From Flavobacterium sp. I-STPP5a (GTDB lineage: Bacteria > Bacteroidota > Bacteroidia > Flavobacteriales > Flavobacteriaceae), in the NCBI RefSeq assembly GCF_009764685.1, contig NZ_VHLM01000001.1, positions 1 through 47,219 of the forward strand: a DNA stretch of 47,219 nt, in the 5' to 3' direction. The notes under the pieces were generated by a model that was not told the origin of the DNA, made no database searches, and saw only the letters and a program-made list of their open reading frames with translations. Of this stretch, positions 17,613 through 28,200 are shown piece by piece. Numbering within the stretch: position 1 is the first letter of the stretch; each line of letters begins with the position of its first letter. Both the position numbers and the translations under genes were made by a program.

Positions 17613-18674
17613 ATGAAAAAGCGAAAGATCCTTTTTTTAGGAGAAACCTACCGTGCAGATGCCATCACTTGGATTAAAGGGTTGGAGGAATTTGGCAGTT
17701 TTAAAATCATAACCTGGGAGTTACAAAAACCAAGTAATAATTTAAAAAATAGAATTTTACGACTGTTAGAATACACCACAGCATTACAGCAGATTAAAAA
17801 AATTATTAGGGTTGAAAAGCCAGATATGGTTATTGCAGAAAGAACCACAAGTTATGGCTTTCTTGCAGTTTTATGCGGCGTAAAACCTGTAGCAATTGCG
17901 CAACAAGGATATACTGATTTATGGCCAAGAAATTCCATACTATATCCTATAAAAAAAAGAATGCAGCAATATGCTTTTACACATGCTACATTAATTCATG
18001 CTTGGGGTCCTGTAATGTCATATTCCATGCAAAAAGCAAATGTTAACATGAGTAAAGTTTTGGTTTTACCAAAGGGTATTGATTTTGAAAAATTCAATAG
18101 TCCCTACAAAACATTTTCAGGCAAAATAAATGCTCTTGTCACCCGTTCCTTATGTCCTGAGTATGGTCATGATGTCATTTTGAAAGCGTTTGGGATCTTA
18201 CATAAAAAAGAAATAGATTTTGAGTTGACAATTGTAGGTGATGGCAAAGAACTTTTAAATTTAAAAAAATTAGCGCAAGATTTAAATATTTCTCAAAAAG
18301 TTCATTTTACGGGAAGAATTTTAAACACTGAATTACCTAAATATCTTGATAAAGCAAATCTATACATCAGCATGCCAGTAACTGAAGGAGTTTCGGCATC
18401 ACTTTTTGAAGCAATGGCCACGCGCTGTTATCCTATTGTAAGTGATATTCCTGGAAATAAAAGCTATATTAAACATAAAGAAAATGGGCAGCTTGTACCC
18501 GTGGGCAATTACAACAAACTTGCACAAGAGATTTTATGGACAATAAAAAACACTAATAATATTGAAAATGCTACCGAAATTAATTACAATTATTGCTCTC
18601 AAAAAGCAAATTACAAACTAAACATGAAGGAAATTGCCAATCAATACCATACTCTAATAAACGCCAAGAAATAA
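17613..18674 (+). CDS. Glycosyltransferase, GT4-like (GT-B fold)
   Basis: This 353-aa GT-B enzyme has N-terminal LGETYRADAITW, the sugar-nucleotide half starting near 165 (LVTRSLCPEYGHD), and the GT4 signature stretch VTEGVSASLFEAMA near 264-277 with the conserved EGxxxxxxE pattern. Acceptor and donor are not readable from sequence. It lies six bases before an asparagine synthase-like gene, a pairing typical of surface glycan loci. Confidence 0.88.
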   Translation: MKKRKILFLGETYRADAITWIKGLEEFGSFKIITWELQKPSNNLKNRILRLLEYTTALQQIKKIIRVEKPDMVIAERTTSYGFLAVLCGVKPVAIAQQGYTDLWPRNSILYPIKKRMQQYAFTHATLIHAWGPVMSYSMQKANVNMSKVLVLPKGIDFEKFNSPYKTFSGKINALVTRSLCPEYGHDVILKAFGILHKKEIDFELTIVGDGKELLNLKKLAQDLNISQKVHFTGRILNTELPKYLDKANLYISMPVTEGVSASLFEAMATRCYPIVSDIPGNKSYIKHKENGQLVPVGNYNKLAQEILWTIKNTNNIENATEINYNYCSQKANYKLNMKEIANQYHTLINAKK

Positions 18675-18680
18675 CTCATT

Positions 18681-20528
18681 ATGTGTGGAATTAATGGAAT
18701 CTTTCATTTACAAAATCAAAAAAAGGTAGATGAACGTCTCTTACTTAGAATGAGAGACTCACTAGAACATAGAGGACCTGATGACAAAGGAGTTTTTATT
18801 GATAAAAATATCGGATTAGGACATAGAAGATTATCTATTATAGATTTAACAATCGCAGGACACCAACCCTACATCTCCGAAGACGGAAGATACATAATGG
18901 TTTATAACGGCGAAATTTATAATTACAAATCCTTTTATAGCGAATTAAAAAACAATGGGCTTATTATCAAAAACACATCTGACACAGAGGTGTTAATGAA
19001 ACTATATCAGTTGCATGGCTTGAAAATGCTGAATAAACTCAATGGAATATTTGCCTTTGCCATTTGGGATAAACTAGAAAAAAAATTGATACTTGCACGA
19101 GACAGGATGGGCGTCAAACCGCTATACTATTCGTTTCATAATGAATCATTATATTTTGCATCAGAACAAAAAGCATTGTTTACTGCTGGTGTACCACATA
19201 AAATAGCTTCGGACGGACTAGAGGAATATATATTCAATCGTTTTGTAGCTGGTGAAAATACCTTATATCAGAATGTGAACAAAGTTTTACCAGGTCACTC
19301 TTTAACTATACATCAAAACGGTAAGAAAGAAATTGTAAAATGGTGGGACTTGAAGACCGAAATTCAAAATCAAGACCAAATTAAAAAACCTATAGAATGG
19401 TTTCAAGAAACATTTAACGATTCTATAAATTTAAGAATGGTGAGTGATGTACCCGTAGGTGTATTATTAAGTGGAGGTTTAGACTCATCATCAATTTTAG
19501 CTTCTTTACACGATCAAAAATATCAAAAAATACAAACCTTTAATATGGGTTTTGAAGAAGCAGAGCATAACGAGTCTCATCTAGCCAAAAGATTAGCCTC
19601 AAAGTTTGATTATGAATTTCACACGATGCAATTAAAAGATGAAAATCTATATGAAAACCTTATTAAAGCTACATACTACCAAGATGAGCCCATTGTACAT
19701 TTGAGTGAACCTCATATTTTAGCGCTGTCTAAAATGGCTAAACCAAAGGTGAAAGTACTTTTATCTGGTGAAGGAGCAGATGAATTAATGGGAGGTTACG
19801 TACGCTATAAAACTTTAAAATATCCATCTTTATTAAATGCAATATCAATGATTAGCAATTTTGAGCTTTTTAATAACAAACCAAGGCTGGAAAAACTGGG
19901 ACGGTATTCTCAAATTAATACAAATTCCGATTTAGTTATTTTTAATGGATCAAATATATATCCAAATGACATTGCAAAAAATTTCGGCATAAAAAATCCT
20001 CCAATAAATGAATACCGAATGAAAATATTTGAGGAAGCAAAATCAATTTACCCTAATAATCTCCGAAGACAGGCACTCTATTTTGACCAGCATACTTATT
20101 TGTGCTCTCTATTGGATCGAAATGACCGCTGTACAATGGGAGAATCAATAGAATGTAGAGAACCTTTTTTAGATCCAAGACTCATCATTGGATTAGGTTC
20201 ATTAGAGGATAAATGGTTGTTTTCAGGAAAAAAATGGAAATTCATTTTAAAAAAATCAATGGAGAAAAAGTTACCACAAGAAATTCTAAATTTTAAAAAA
20301 GTAGGTTTAAGTGCACCCTGGGGTAAATACATGGCAAGCAGTGATGCTTTTAAAGAAGAATTACACCTTTTTGCTAAAAGCGATCTCTTTCAAATGCCCT
20401 ATTTCAATAACATCAATATTCAAAAATTGATTACTAATTTACAAAAAGGAGATATGAGAATGACACCATATGTTATGCCGCTTTTTATGATGCATATCTG
20501 GATGAGAACCTACACATCTAAATTTTAA
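18681..20528 (+). CDS. asnB: Asparagine synthase (glutamine-hydrolysing) family protein
   Basis: This 615-aa protein starts MCGINGIF, giving the N-terminal nucleophile Cys2 of a class II glutamine amidotransferase. RGPDDKG (31-37) and YNGEIYNY (75-82) line the glutaminase site. The synthase domain has the pyrophosphatase loop SGGLDS at 264-269 and the SGEGADELMGGY region near 365. It could make asparagine or, since it directly follows a glycosyltransferase, amidate a sugar acid as AsnB-like proteins in capsule loci are thought to do. Sequence alone does not decide. Confidence 0.9.
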   Translation: MCGINGIFHLQNQKKVDERLLLRMRDSLEHRGPDDKGVFIDKNIGLGHRRLSIIDLTIAGHQPYISEDGRYIMVYNGEIYNYKSFYSELKNNGLIIKNTSDTEVLMKLYQLHGLKMLNKLNGIFAFAIWDKLEKKLILARDRMGVKPLYYSFHNESLYFASEQKALFTAGVPHKIASDGLEEYIFNRFVAGENTLYQNVNKVLPGHSLTIHQNGKKEIVKWWDLKTEIQNQDQIKKPIEWFQETFNDSINLRMVSDVPVGVLLSGGLDSSSILASLHDQKYQKIQTFNMGFEEAEHNESHLAKRLASKFDYEFHTMQLKDENLYENLIKATYYQDEPIVHLSEPHILALSKMAKPKVKVLLSGEGADELMGGYVRYKTLKYPSLLNAISMISNFELFNNKPRLEKLGRYSQINTNSDLVIFNGSNIYPNDIAKNFGIKNPPINEYRMKIFEEAKSIYPNNLRRQALYFDQHTYLCSLLDRNDRCTMGESIECREPFLDPRLIIGLGSLEDKWLFSGKKWKFILKKSMEKKLPQEILNFKKVGLSAPWGKYMASSDAFKEELHLFAKSDLFQMPYFNNINIQKLITNLQKGDMRMTPYVMPLFMMHIWMRTYTSKF

Positions 20529-20532
20529 TACT

Positions 20533-20540
20533 TACTTTTG
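20533..20540 (+). promoter_or_regulatory. Candidate -7 box for murB
   Basis: TACTTTTG matches TAnnTTTG, 35 bases upstream of the murB ATG. It separates murB from the asnB run upstream. No clear -33 element is seen. Confidence 0.5.
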
Positions 20541-20575
20541 ACATTCGTTACAATACTTGAAAAAAGCATACCATC

Positions 20576-21589
20576 ATGAACATACTTCCTCAATTTTCAC
20601 TAAAAAAACACAACACTTTTGGCATTGATGCTTTCGCAAAAAAATTTATAGCTGTACATACCGTAGCAGAATTAGCAATAGTATTAAACCAGAATCAAAA
20701 TACTGAATTATTTATTTTAGGTGGAGGCAGCAACATGCTACTAACACAAGACATTGACGCTCTGGTAATTCATGTGGATTTAAAAGGCCAAAAAATCATT
20801 AAAGAAAATGATGACTTTGTGTGGGTTGAAAGTCAAGCAGGTGAAAACTGGCATGAATTTGTACTATGGACCATCAATCAAGATTTTGGAGGATTAGAAA
20901 ACATGTCCCTTATTCCGGGAAATGTGGGTACAACTCCAGTTCAGAATATTGGGGCTTATGGTGCCGAAATAAAAGATACTTTTGCTTATTGCGAAGCAAT
21001 GAACATTGAAAACCAAGAAATTAAAACGTTCACTAATGAGGAATGTAAATTTGGTTACCGTGAAAGTATTTTTAAAAATGAAATAAAAAATCAATTCGTA
21101 ATTACATCCGTAGTTTTTAAACTCACCAAGAAAAACCACAAAATAAATATCTCATACGGAGATATTTCAGGTGAATTAAACAAAAAAAACATCACAAACC
21201 CTACTCTTGTAGACGTCAGTAATGCTGTTATTACTATCAGAAAAAGTAAATTACCCGATCCTAAAGAACTGGGCAACAGCGGTAGTTTCTTTAAAAATCC
21301 AATAGTTTTAAAATCTGATTTTGAAAAAATACATGAGCGCTTTCCAGAAATGAAATTCTATGAAATTTCAGATACTGAGGTTAAAGTTCCCGCGGGTTGG
21401 CTGATTGAGCAAGCCGGTTTTAAAGGCAAACGTTTTGGTGATGCGGGTGTGCATAAAAACCAAGCTTTAGTTCTTGTAAATTATGGCAATGCTACCGGAA
21501 AAGAGATATTAAATGTAGCACATGAAATTCAAGATACCGTGTTTAACCTTTTTGGAATCTCGATAGAGGCCGAAGTAAATATTATCTAA
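20576..21589 (+). CDS. murB: UDP-N-acetylenolpyruvoylglucosamine reductase
   Basis: MurB (337 aa) is the FAD enzyme that reduces UDP-GlcNAc-enolpyruvate to UDP-MurNAc in peptidoglycan synthesis. The FAD-binding motif LGGGSNML is at 48-55, the SLIPGNVGTTPVQNIGAYG block near 111-129, and the catalytic Ser region GNSGSFFKNP near 235-244. Length and the YGE-type insertions resemble the E. coli (type I) enzyme. It has its own -7 box at 20533. Confidence 0.95.
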   Translation: MNILPQFSLKKHNTFGIDAFAKKFIAVHTVAELAIVLNQNQNTELFILGGGSNMLLTQDIDALVIHVDLKGQKIIKENDDFVWVESQAGENWHEFVLWTINQDFGGLENMSLIPGNVGTTPVQNIGAYGAEIKDTFAYCEAMNIENQEIKTFTNEECKFGYRESIFKNEIKNQFVITSVVFKLTKKNHKINISYGDISGELNKKNITNPTLVDVSNAVITIRKSKLPDPKELGNSGSFFKNPIVLKSDFEKIHERFPEMKFYEISDTEVKVPAGWLIEQAGFKGKRFGDAGVHKNQALVLVNYGNATGKEILNVAHEIQDTVFNLFGISIEAEVNII

Positions 21590-21635
21590 TAAATATATTT
21601 CTTAAAATTGTACCACTTTAAAAGAAAAACTAACC

Positions 21636-22250
21636 ATGTACATTCCTGATATTTACAGAAACGACGATGCAGCAGAAATAAAAAAATTTCTATACGAAAA
21701 CAGTTTTGGTATACTCATCAATCAGTCTAATAGTAAACTGTGTGCTACTCATATTCCATTAGAGCTTGAAACTAACAGTGAAAGAAAAGAAATTTTATGC
21801 GGTCATCTTTCAAAAGAAAATCCACAATGGAAAGGATTCTTAGAAAATGACGAAGTTTTAGCAGTATTTTCAGGACCTCACAGTTACATATCTTCTTCAT
21901 GGTACGATCATGAAAATGTGCCAACTTGGAATTATATTGCAGTTCAAATACATGGGAAAATTAAAATAATTGATGATGAAGCTGCCATAGAATCCTTAAA
22001 AAGGTTAGTAGATAAATATGAGAAAGGTTCAGAAAATCCAATCCGAATTGAAGATTTATCAGTAAAAACAATGCGACAAGCAAAGGGAATTGTAGCTTTT
22101 GAAATTGAAATTACAGAAATTAATGCGACTAAGAAAATGTCTCAAAATAGAGACCAAAAAAATTATCAAAATATAATTGAGGCATTAGAGCAAGTAAATA
22201 CCCCACAAGCCATTGCAACTGCAACTGAAATGAAAAAATGTCCTATTTAA
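21636..22250 (+). CDS. PaiB-like FMN-binding protein
   Basis: This 204-aa protein is of the FMN-binding negative transcriptional regulator (PaiB, PF04299) family: MYIPDIYRNDD start, THIPLELE near 46-53, FSGPHSYISSSWY near 83-95 and VPTWNYIAVQIHGKI near 100-114. The family has a split-barrel flavin fold. A regulatory role is known only for PaiB of Bacillus, and most members may be flavin enzymes. No operon partner is visible; it sits alone between murB and a glycosyltransferase. Confidence 0.88.
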   Translation: MYIPDIYRNDDAAEIKKFLYENSFGILINQSNSKLCATHIPLELETNSERKEILCGHLSKENPQWKGFLENDEVLAVFSGPHSYISSSWYDHENVPTWNYIAVQIHGKIKIIDDEAAIESLKRLVDKYEKGSENPIRIEDLSVKTMRQAKGIVAFEIEITEINATKKMSQNRDQKNYQNIIEALEQVNTPQAIATATEMKKCPI

Positions 22251-22299
22251 TTTATTTGGAAATTTACCGAATGTATTTAACATTTCGCAATTCTATTCA

Positions 22300-22307
22300 T
22301 ACCTTTG
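22300..22307 (+). promoter_or_regulatory. Candidate -7 box for the membrane glycosyltransferase/sigma pair
   Basis: TACCTTTG matches TAnnTTTG and lies 53 bases upstream of the glycosyltransferase start. It probably drives both this gene and the overlapping sigma factor gene. Confidence 0.55.
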
Positions 22308-22359
22308 CTACCATATTTCCAGACTCCTTGTAACAGGTATTAATACTCATTAAACGCAA

Positions 22360-23466
22360 ATGCTTATATTAATTTTTTACTTTTTTATTTTTATTATTGC
22401 CGTTCAAATACTCTATTATTTAGGTGTTTTTAGGCTATTCGCTTTTGCCAAAGATCAAAAAAGTACTCCAAAAAAAATTCCAGTATCTGTAATAGTTTGT
22501 GCTAAAAATGAAGAAGAAAACGTAGCACAATTTATACCATTATTAGCTGCACAAGAATATCCTGACTTTGAAATAGTTCTAATTGATGATGCATCAAGTG
22601 ATAAAACACTAGATATTTTTGAAGAATTTGAAAAGCAATATTCAAACATTCGACTAGTAAAAGTAGAAAACAACGAAGCTTTTTGGGGAAATAAAAAATA
22701 TGCTTTAACGTTAGGAATCAAAGCTGCAACAAAAGATTATTTATTATTTACAGATGCGGATTGTTATCCTACCTCAAAAAACTGGATTGCTACCATGACA
22801 GCACAATTTACTATGCAAAAAACGATTGTTTTGGGTTATGGTAAATACGAACGAATAACAAACTCATTTCTTAATAAAATAATTCGATACGAAACTCTTT
22901 TAACGGCCGTGCAGTATTTTTCATGGGCAAAGTTTGGCAAACCATACATGGGAGTTGGCCGAAATTTAGCTTATAAAAAAGATGAGTTTTTTAAAGTTAA
23001 TGGATTTATTGAACACATGCGCATCCGCTCAGGAGACGATGATTTATTTGTCAATCAAGCCGCAACAGCAAAAAACACCACAATAGCATTCGAGTTGGAT
23101 AGTTTTACACTTTCTAAACCAAAAACTTCATTTAAAGACTGGATTAAACAAAAAAGAAGACATGTTGCGACTGCTAACCACTATACCTTTTTTGATCAAT
23201 TTCAACTGGGTGTTTTTTATGCTTCTCAATTATTATTTTTAGTATTACCTGCAATTTTACTTGCGTTTCAATTTGAATGGATTATTGTAACCTGCTTAAT
23301 AGCCTTGCGCTATCTCGTGGCATGGATTATGATAGGTTCATCTGCAAGGAAACTTGAGGAACATGATTTAAAATTTTGGTTTCCAGTTGTTGAAATTGTC
23401 TTAATCTTAATCCAAATCAATATATTTATCATTAATCTATTCTCAAAACCAGCACAGTGGAAATAA
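22360..23466 (+). CDS. Membrane-bound family 2 glycosyltransferase
   Basis: This 368-aa GT2 enzyme has an N-terminal membrane helix (1-22), then the GT-A domain with SVIVCAKNEEENV near 44-56, LIDDASSD near 76-83, and the metal-binding TDADCYP (DxD) near 130. The RSGDDDLFVNQ and KQKRRHVATA blocks near 222 and 263 resemble the ED and QxxRW motifs of processive synthases. Three C-terminal membrane helices follow. The product is unknown. The last 10 bases overlap the GTG start of the sigma factor gene. Confidence 0.88.
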   Translation: MLILIFYFFIFIIAVQILYYLGVFRLFAFAKDQKSTPKKIPVSVIVCAKNEEENVAQFIPLLAAQEYPDFEIVLIDDASSDKTLDIFEEFEKQYSNIRLVKVENNEAFWGNKKYALTLGIKAATKDYLLFTDADCYPTSKNWIATMTAQFTMQKTIVLGYGKYERITNSFLNKIIRYETLLTAVQYFSWAKFGKPYMGVGRNLAYKKDEFFKVNGFIEHMRIRSGDDDLFVNQAATAKNTTIAFELDSFTLSKPKTSFKDWIKQKRRHVATANHYTFFDQFQLGVFYASQLLFLVLPAILLAFQFEWIIVTCLIALRYLVAWIMIGSSARKLEEHDLKFWFPVVEIVLILIQINIFIINLFSKPAQWK

Positions 23467-24005
23467 ACAATCAAATAGAAAAAGCAAAACAAGGTGATCA
23501 AGTGGCCTTTACTTTTCTATTGAATCACTACTGGAATGAGGTGTATGGTTTCATGCTAAAAAGAACCGAAAATGAAACTACAGCCGAGGACATTACCATC
23601 GAAACGTTTTCTAAAGCATTTGACAAATTAGCAACTTACAATCCTGAATTCCAATTCAATACTTGGCTAATAGCTATTGCAAAAAATGTCCATATTGATT
23701 TATTACGAAAGAAAAGACTAAGTCTTTTTGTTGAAATTACAGAAGACGAAAATCATCAAGCATACAATATTGCTGATACTACTCCTTCTGCTGAGGATGT
23801 GTTGATCACTGAACAAAACTTATCTAGATTATTACAATGCATTAAAGAATTAAAACCTCATTACCAAGAGGTGATTCAGTTGCGTTATTTTCAAGAAATG
23901 AGCTATCAAGAAATAGCTTTAAAAATGAACGAACCACTTAGTAATGTAAAAATTAAACTATTACGTGCCAAGAAGTTGCTAGCCGAAATAATTCAGAAAA
24001 AATAA
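23457..24005 (+). CDS. ECF-type RNA polymerase sigma factor
   Basis: This 182-aa ECF sigma-70 factor begins at a GTG inside the end of the glycosyltransferase gene (10-base overlap). Region 2 holds TAEDITIETFSKAF near 40-54 and FNTWLIAIAKNVHIDLLRKK near 65-84. Region 4 is the HTH segment near 130-165 (EVIQLRYFQEMSYQEIA). No anti-sigma gene follows; the next gene is on the opposite strand behind a terminator. This is unusual for ECF factors and suggests control by other means or an anti-sigma elsewhere. Confidence 0.92.
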   Translation: MEINNQIEKAKQGDQVAFTFLLNHYWNEVYGFMLKRTENETTAEDITIETFSKAFDKLATYNPEFQFNTWLIAIAKNVHIDLLRKKRLSLFVEITEDENHQAYNIADTTPSAEDVLITEQNLSRLLQCIKELKPHYQEVIQLRYFQEMSYQEIALKMNEPLSNVKIKLLRAKKLLAEIIQKK

Positions 24006-24036
24006 TTCCTTTATCTGTTTTGAATGGGCACAAAAA

Positions 24037-24058
24037 AAAGCCTGAAAAAACAGACTTT
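24037..24058. terminator. Bidirectional terminator between sigma factor and GDPD genes
   Basis: AAAGCCTG and CAGACTTT form a stem with one mismatch around an A6 loop, with A/T runs outside, between convergent genes. Confidence 0.55.
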
Positions 24059-24081
24059 CTTTTACATTTATAAATTTCAGT

Positions 24082-24840
24082 TTAACGTACAATCCTTTCG
24101 GGAAAATCAGTAATGATTCCACTCACTTTTAAATCCTGTAGTACTTTGATATCAGCAGGCTCGTTTGCTGTCCAGGGAAGAATTTTGAAATTATTAGATT
24201 TCATTATAGCAACATTAGCCGTCGTCAAGGTTTTAAAGTACGGGTTTATTGCTTGCGCATTTAATTCTTTTCCTAACTGAATAACAGTTTCAATAGAATC
24301 TTTGTAAGTCAGTAATCCTATAGAAACATCCTTACTCAAAGTTCTCATTTTTCTTAATTCATTTACTTTAAAACTTGATACAAAAAAATCTTTATTGCTC
24401 CAGCCACGCTTTTTAAAGTTTTCCATAATGGCGTAGGTATCTGCCGCCGTATTATCTCCTTTGAGCTCAATATTTAAAACTGCTCGTTTGTTTATCGTAG
24501 TAATTACTTCATCAAGAGTTGGAATTTGATGTTTTCCTGCAACAAGTACTTTTCTTAATTCATCAAAGGTGTAACTCTCTATCTTTCCTTTCGCATTTGT
24601 CAATCGATCTAAATCATCATCATGAAAGACAACAATTTCACCTGTTTTTATTTTAAACACATCTATCTCAAGCATATCTGCCTTAAGATCAATTCCTTTG
24701 TTTATAGCGGCAATTGTATTTTCCGTTTCATGACCCATTGCGCCTCTGTGGCCACAAACAATAAATTTATTTGAACTACAACTAAAAAAAAATAGCGTTG
24801 TAGCTACTCCCATAATAACCCATTTTAATTTCATAAACAT
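24082..24840 (-). CDS. Glycerophosphodiester phosphodiesterase lipoprotein
   Basis: This GDPD-family enzyme (252 aa) hydrolyses glycerophosphodiesters to glycerol-3-phosphate and an alcohol. The lipoprotein signal ends at LFFFSC. Catalytic motifs are GHRGAMGHETENT near 29-41, MLEIDVF near 56-62 and FHDDDLDRLTN near 72-82. A start at the second ATG (24834) is equally possible. It probably acts in the periplasm or on the outer membrane. It converges with the sigma factor gene. Confidence 0.9.
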   Translation of the reverse strand: MFMKLKWVIMGVATTLFFFSCSSNKFIVCGHRGAMGHETENTIAAINKGIDLKADMLEIDVFKIKTGEIVVFHDDDLDRLTNAKGKIESYTFDELRKVLVAGKHQIPTLDEVITTINKRAVLNIELKGDNTAADTYAIMENFKKRGWSNKDFFVSSFKVNELRKMRTLSKDVSIGLLTYKDSIETVIQLGKELNAQAINPYFKTLTTANVAIMKSNNFKILPWTANEPADIKVLQDLKVSGIITDFPERIVR

Positions 24841-24894
24841 TTTTTATTTTTTGCTGAATATCGGCAACGCCTACCTTCTATGTTTTTCTGCCCC

Positions 24895-24967
24895 GTGTTA
24901 AACAAATTTCCACAGATTTCATCACATTTTAAAAAAAAAATCTGTGTGAATATTTTTAATCTGAGAC
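24895..24967. repeat. CACAGATT/AATCTGTG dispersed-type repeat
   Basis: The inverted repeat CACAGATTT (24911-24919) and AAATCTGTG (24938-24946) is followed by a further AATCTG. From memory this resembles a REP-like intergenic sequence scattered through many Flavobacterium genomes (alternating CACAGATT and AATCTGTG words); I could not check. Apart from it and the AT-rich receptor leader, I see nothing in 24841-25232. A 73-codon frame over it looks spurious. Confidence 0.45.
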
Positions 24968-25232
24968 TAATTCTTTCTAGCTTGGTATAAGTTACGGATA
25001 GTCCTATTATTTTTATAAAATTATGTTTTAGAACCTTATTTATCATTACCAAATCATTACGAATAAACTAAATTAAAGCTACTATTTGCGCCATAATGTT
25101 TCATAAAGTTTACCTAAAAATAGAAATAAGCACTAAAAAAGGGCGAAAATCAAAACTTTGGTTACAAAAAATTATTTTTCTAATAGTATTAATGTAACAC
25201 CTTTTTTTCTATTTCTAGATTCCTTTGCCAGC

Positions 25233-28200
25233 ATGAAACTAAACACTAAACTCATGAAAAATATTAAAATGTTCTTATTTACGATGGTGTGGATTATCGT
25301 AATAAGCGCTACAAGTCATGCACAAACCACACAAGCTTCTATTTCTGGAACCATTACAGGCACAAATAATGAGACTATAAAAGAAGCAAATGTTACCCTA
25401 AAAAATGAATCTACTGGATTTAAAACTACTACACTTACTAACTTTAAAGGGGTTTATACTTTTAAAGAATTGCCTCTAGGTGGCCCTTACACAATTACTG
25501 TAAAAACATCTGGATATGGAGAACAACAACGATCTGGATACACACTTAATCAAGGCGATTTGATTACGATTAACATTAAAATGCAAACCGATATGCAAAC
25601 CCTAGAGGTGGTAGAAGTGGTAGGCCGAGGGTTAAAAAACAAAACAGGAAATCTAGGTGCGGCAACTGCAATTACAGCCAAACTCATTAATTCTTTACCC
25701 GTAAACGGAAGAAATTTTACCAACTTAATGGATTTGTCTCCATTAACACGTGGCGGAAACATCTCGGGACAATTAGCATCGTCTACTAATTACACATTAG
25801 ATGGTATGAATGCAAAAAACCCAACTTCGGCAGGAGCTACCACCAGCAGAAGTGGCGCACCCTACTCCATCTCTATTGAGGCTGTAAGAGAATTTAAAGT
25901 AGTCACAAATCAATATGATGTAGGTTATGGTCGTAGTGGTGGTGGAACTGTAAGTGCTGGTACTAAGTCTGGAACAAATGATTTTTCTGGAAGTATGTTT
26001 GCTTACAATAGAGCAGACTGGCTTTCTAGTGCTTACGACATTAGAGGAAACAGACGTCAAAATGATTTTACAACTACACAATATGGTTTTACTTTGGGCG
26101 GACCCATTATCAAAGACAAACTACACTTTTTTATAGCATGGGATCATCAACAAGATTCAAGACCATTGGTCATTGCTGATGTTCAATCTCCAGAAGATGA
26201 GCTTAGGTTTAATGTAACCAAAGCAACGCTGGACAATTTTGTAACCATTGCCAGAAATAAATACGGCGTTTCAAGTTCACCTCAATATGGATCATTTGAT
26301 AAAAAAAGAAATTCGGATGCAGCATTTGCTCGTCTTGACTGGCAATTAAACAGTAAAAACCTACTAACCATTCGAAATAACTTTACGTTTGATGACAATA
26401 AACTGGGATTACAAGACAATACAGCAATTAATTTATATGAGTCTTTTGGTGATGACTATAATATTGATAACAGTATTTTAGCTTCATTGAGAACAACTGT
26501 AAATCCTAAAATCACAAACGAATTAAAAGTACAACATCTTTACACTTTTCAAGACAGTAATCCTGGTGATCAATTGCCTTCTTATAACATTCCTAGAGCT
26601 ATTGTAGAAAATGCAGCCTCCACAATTAATGGTGCTGTGAGAACTACCAATATTCAAATAGGAGGACACCGATTTGCACAAGAAAAATTCACCAATAATG
26701 TTTTTCAAATTGTAGATAATCTGTATTACAATACAGATAAAATAAAATATACTTTTGGATTTGACATCATGCAAACCAATTCAAAATCAGTTTATGGTAG
26801 TGAAGTAAACGGTCGTTTCCATTTTAATAGTGTTGCAAATTTTGATAATGGCACACCGTATCGTTACTTTAGAGAAGTACCATTAGTGGCTGATCCTACT
26901 GTTAATTCGAATATATTAAATGCTGGAATATATGGTCAATTACAAACTAAAATTGCACTTGGTGTTGACTTGACATTAGGACTACGTTTTGATTATGCGA
27001 AGTATCCAACTGCAACTTTCAACCAATTGGTTTTTGATGAATTAGGCATTAGAACAGATAACAAATTACAATCGGCTATTTTACAGCCAAGAGTGCAATT
27101 GACATGGGATGTAAATGAAAACCACAAAGATTACATACGTGCAGGAGCAGGGATTTTTGCATCAGATTTAAATAACTATGCCATCATTAACAATCTATAT
27201 TTTGACGGAAAAAAAACTGCAACTGTAGATGTTAGAGCACCCAATGTACCTGTACCTAACTTCACTGGTTACCGAAACAACTTTTCTAGCATTCCTACGC
27301 TAGATGCTTTTCAATTACCAACTATAAATTATACTGGTACCGATGCTAAAGTACCTGTGGTTTATAAAGCTAATGTATCTTACACACATTTTTTTACAGA
27401 TCATTTAAAAATAGGAATCGCTGGTTATGCAACTCTAGGACGAAATAATTATGTGTATGTAGATAGAAATATGGTTAGCAATCCGTTTTTTAATTTGGCA
27501 AACGAAGGAAATCGTGGCGTATTTGTTCCAGCAAGTTCAATACCTGCAAATGGAGCTGCAGACTGGATGCAAGGTAGAATAAGTAATAAATTAGGGAGAG
27601 TTTTAGAACTTAACAGTGAAGGAAAAGTAAATCAATTTGCGCTAGTTGTTGATGCTACTTACAAATATTTTAAGGATGGAGAAATTACGGCTAGTTACAC
27701 CCTAAATGACACCAAAGACAACACTTCTTTCAACGGAAATGTGGCTAACACAGCTACACTTGTATTACCGGTAGAGGATGATCCAAGAAACTTAAACAAA
27801 ATGACGTATTCTGATAATCATTTTCGACACAAGGTGGTGTTTTATGGGTCATTACCCACTTTTTACGGTTTTAGTGTAGGAGTTCGCTATTCTGGAATAG
27901 GAGGAACACGATATAGTTTATTATCTGGAGGAAATACAAATGGAGATTTTGTAACTGCTTCAAATGATTTAGCGTACATTTTTGACATCAACAGCCCAAC
28001 CGTTCCACAAAATATCAAAACTGGTTTACAAACTATTTTAAATAATACTGCTGCAAGTTCAAGCTTAAAAAATTATATCAACACTTACTCTGGTAAAATT
28101 GCAGAGCGTAACGGTGGTATAAATGAGTTCTATGGTCTTGTAGATATTAGAATTAACAAAAAAATCAGTATTCCAAAAAAGCAATTTATTGAATTCACTG

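Noticed and set aside
24831..25052. 73-codon minus-strand frame upstream of the GDPD gene
   Set aside because: Overlaps the CACAGATT repeat, has no recognisable features and overlaps the GDPD start.
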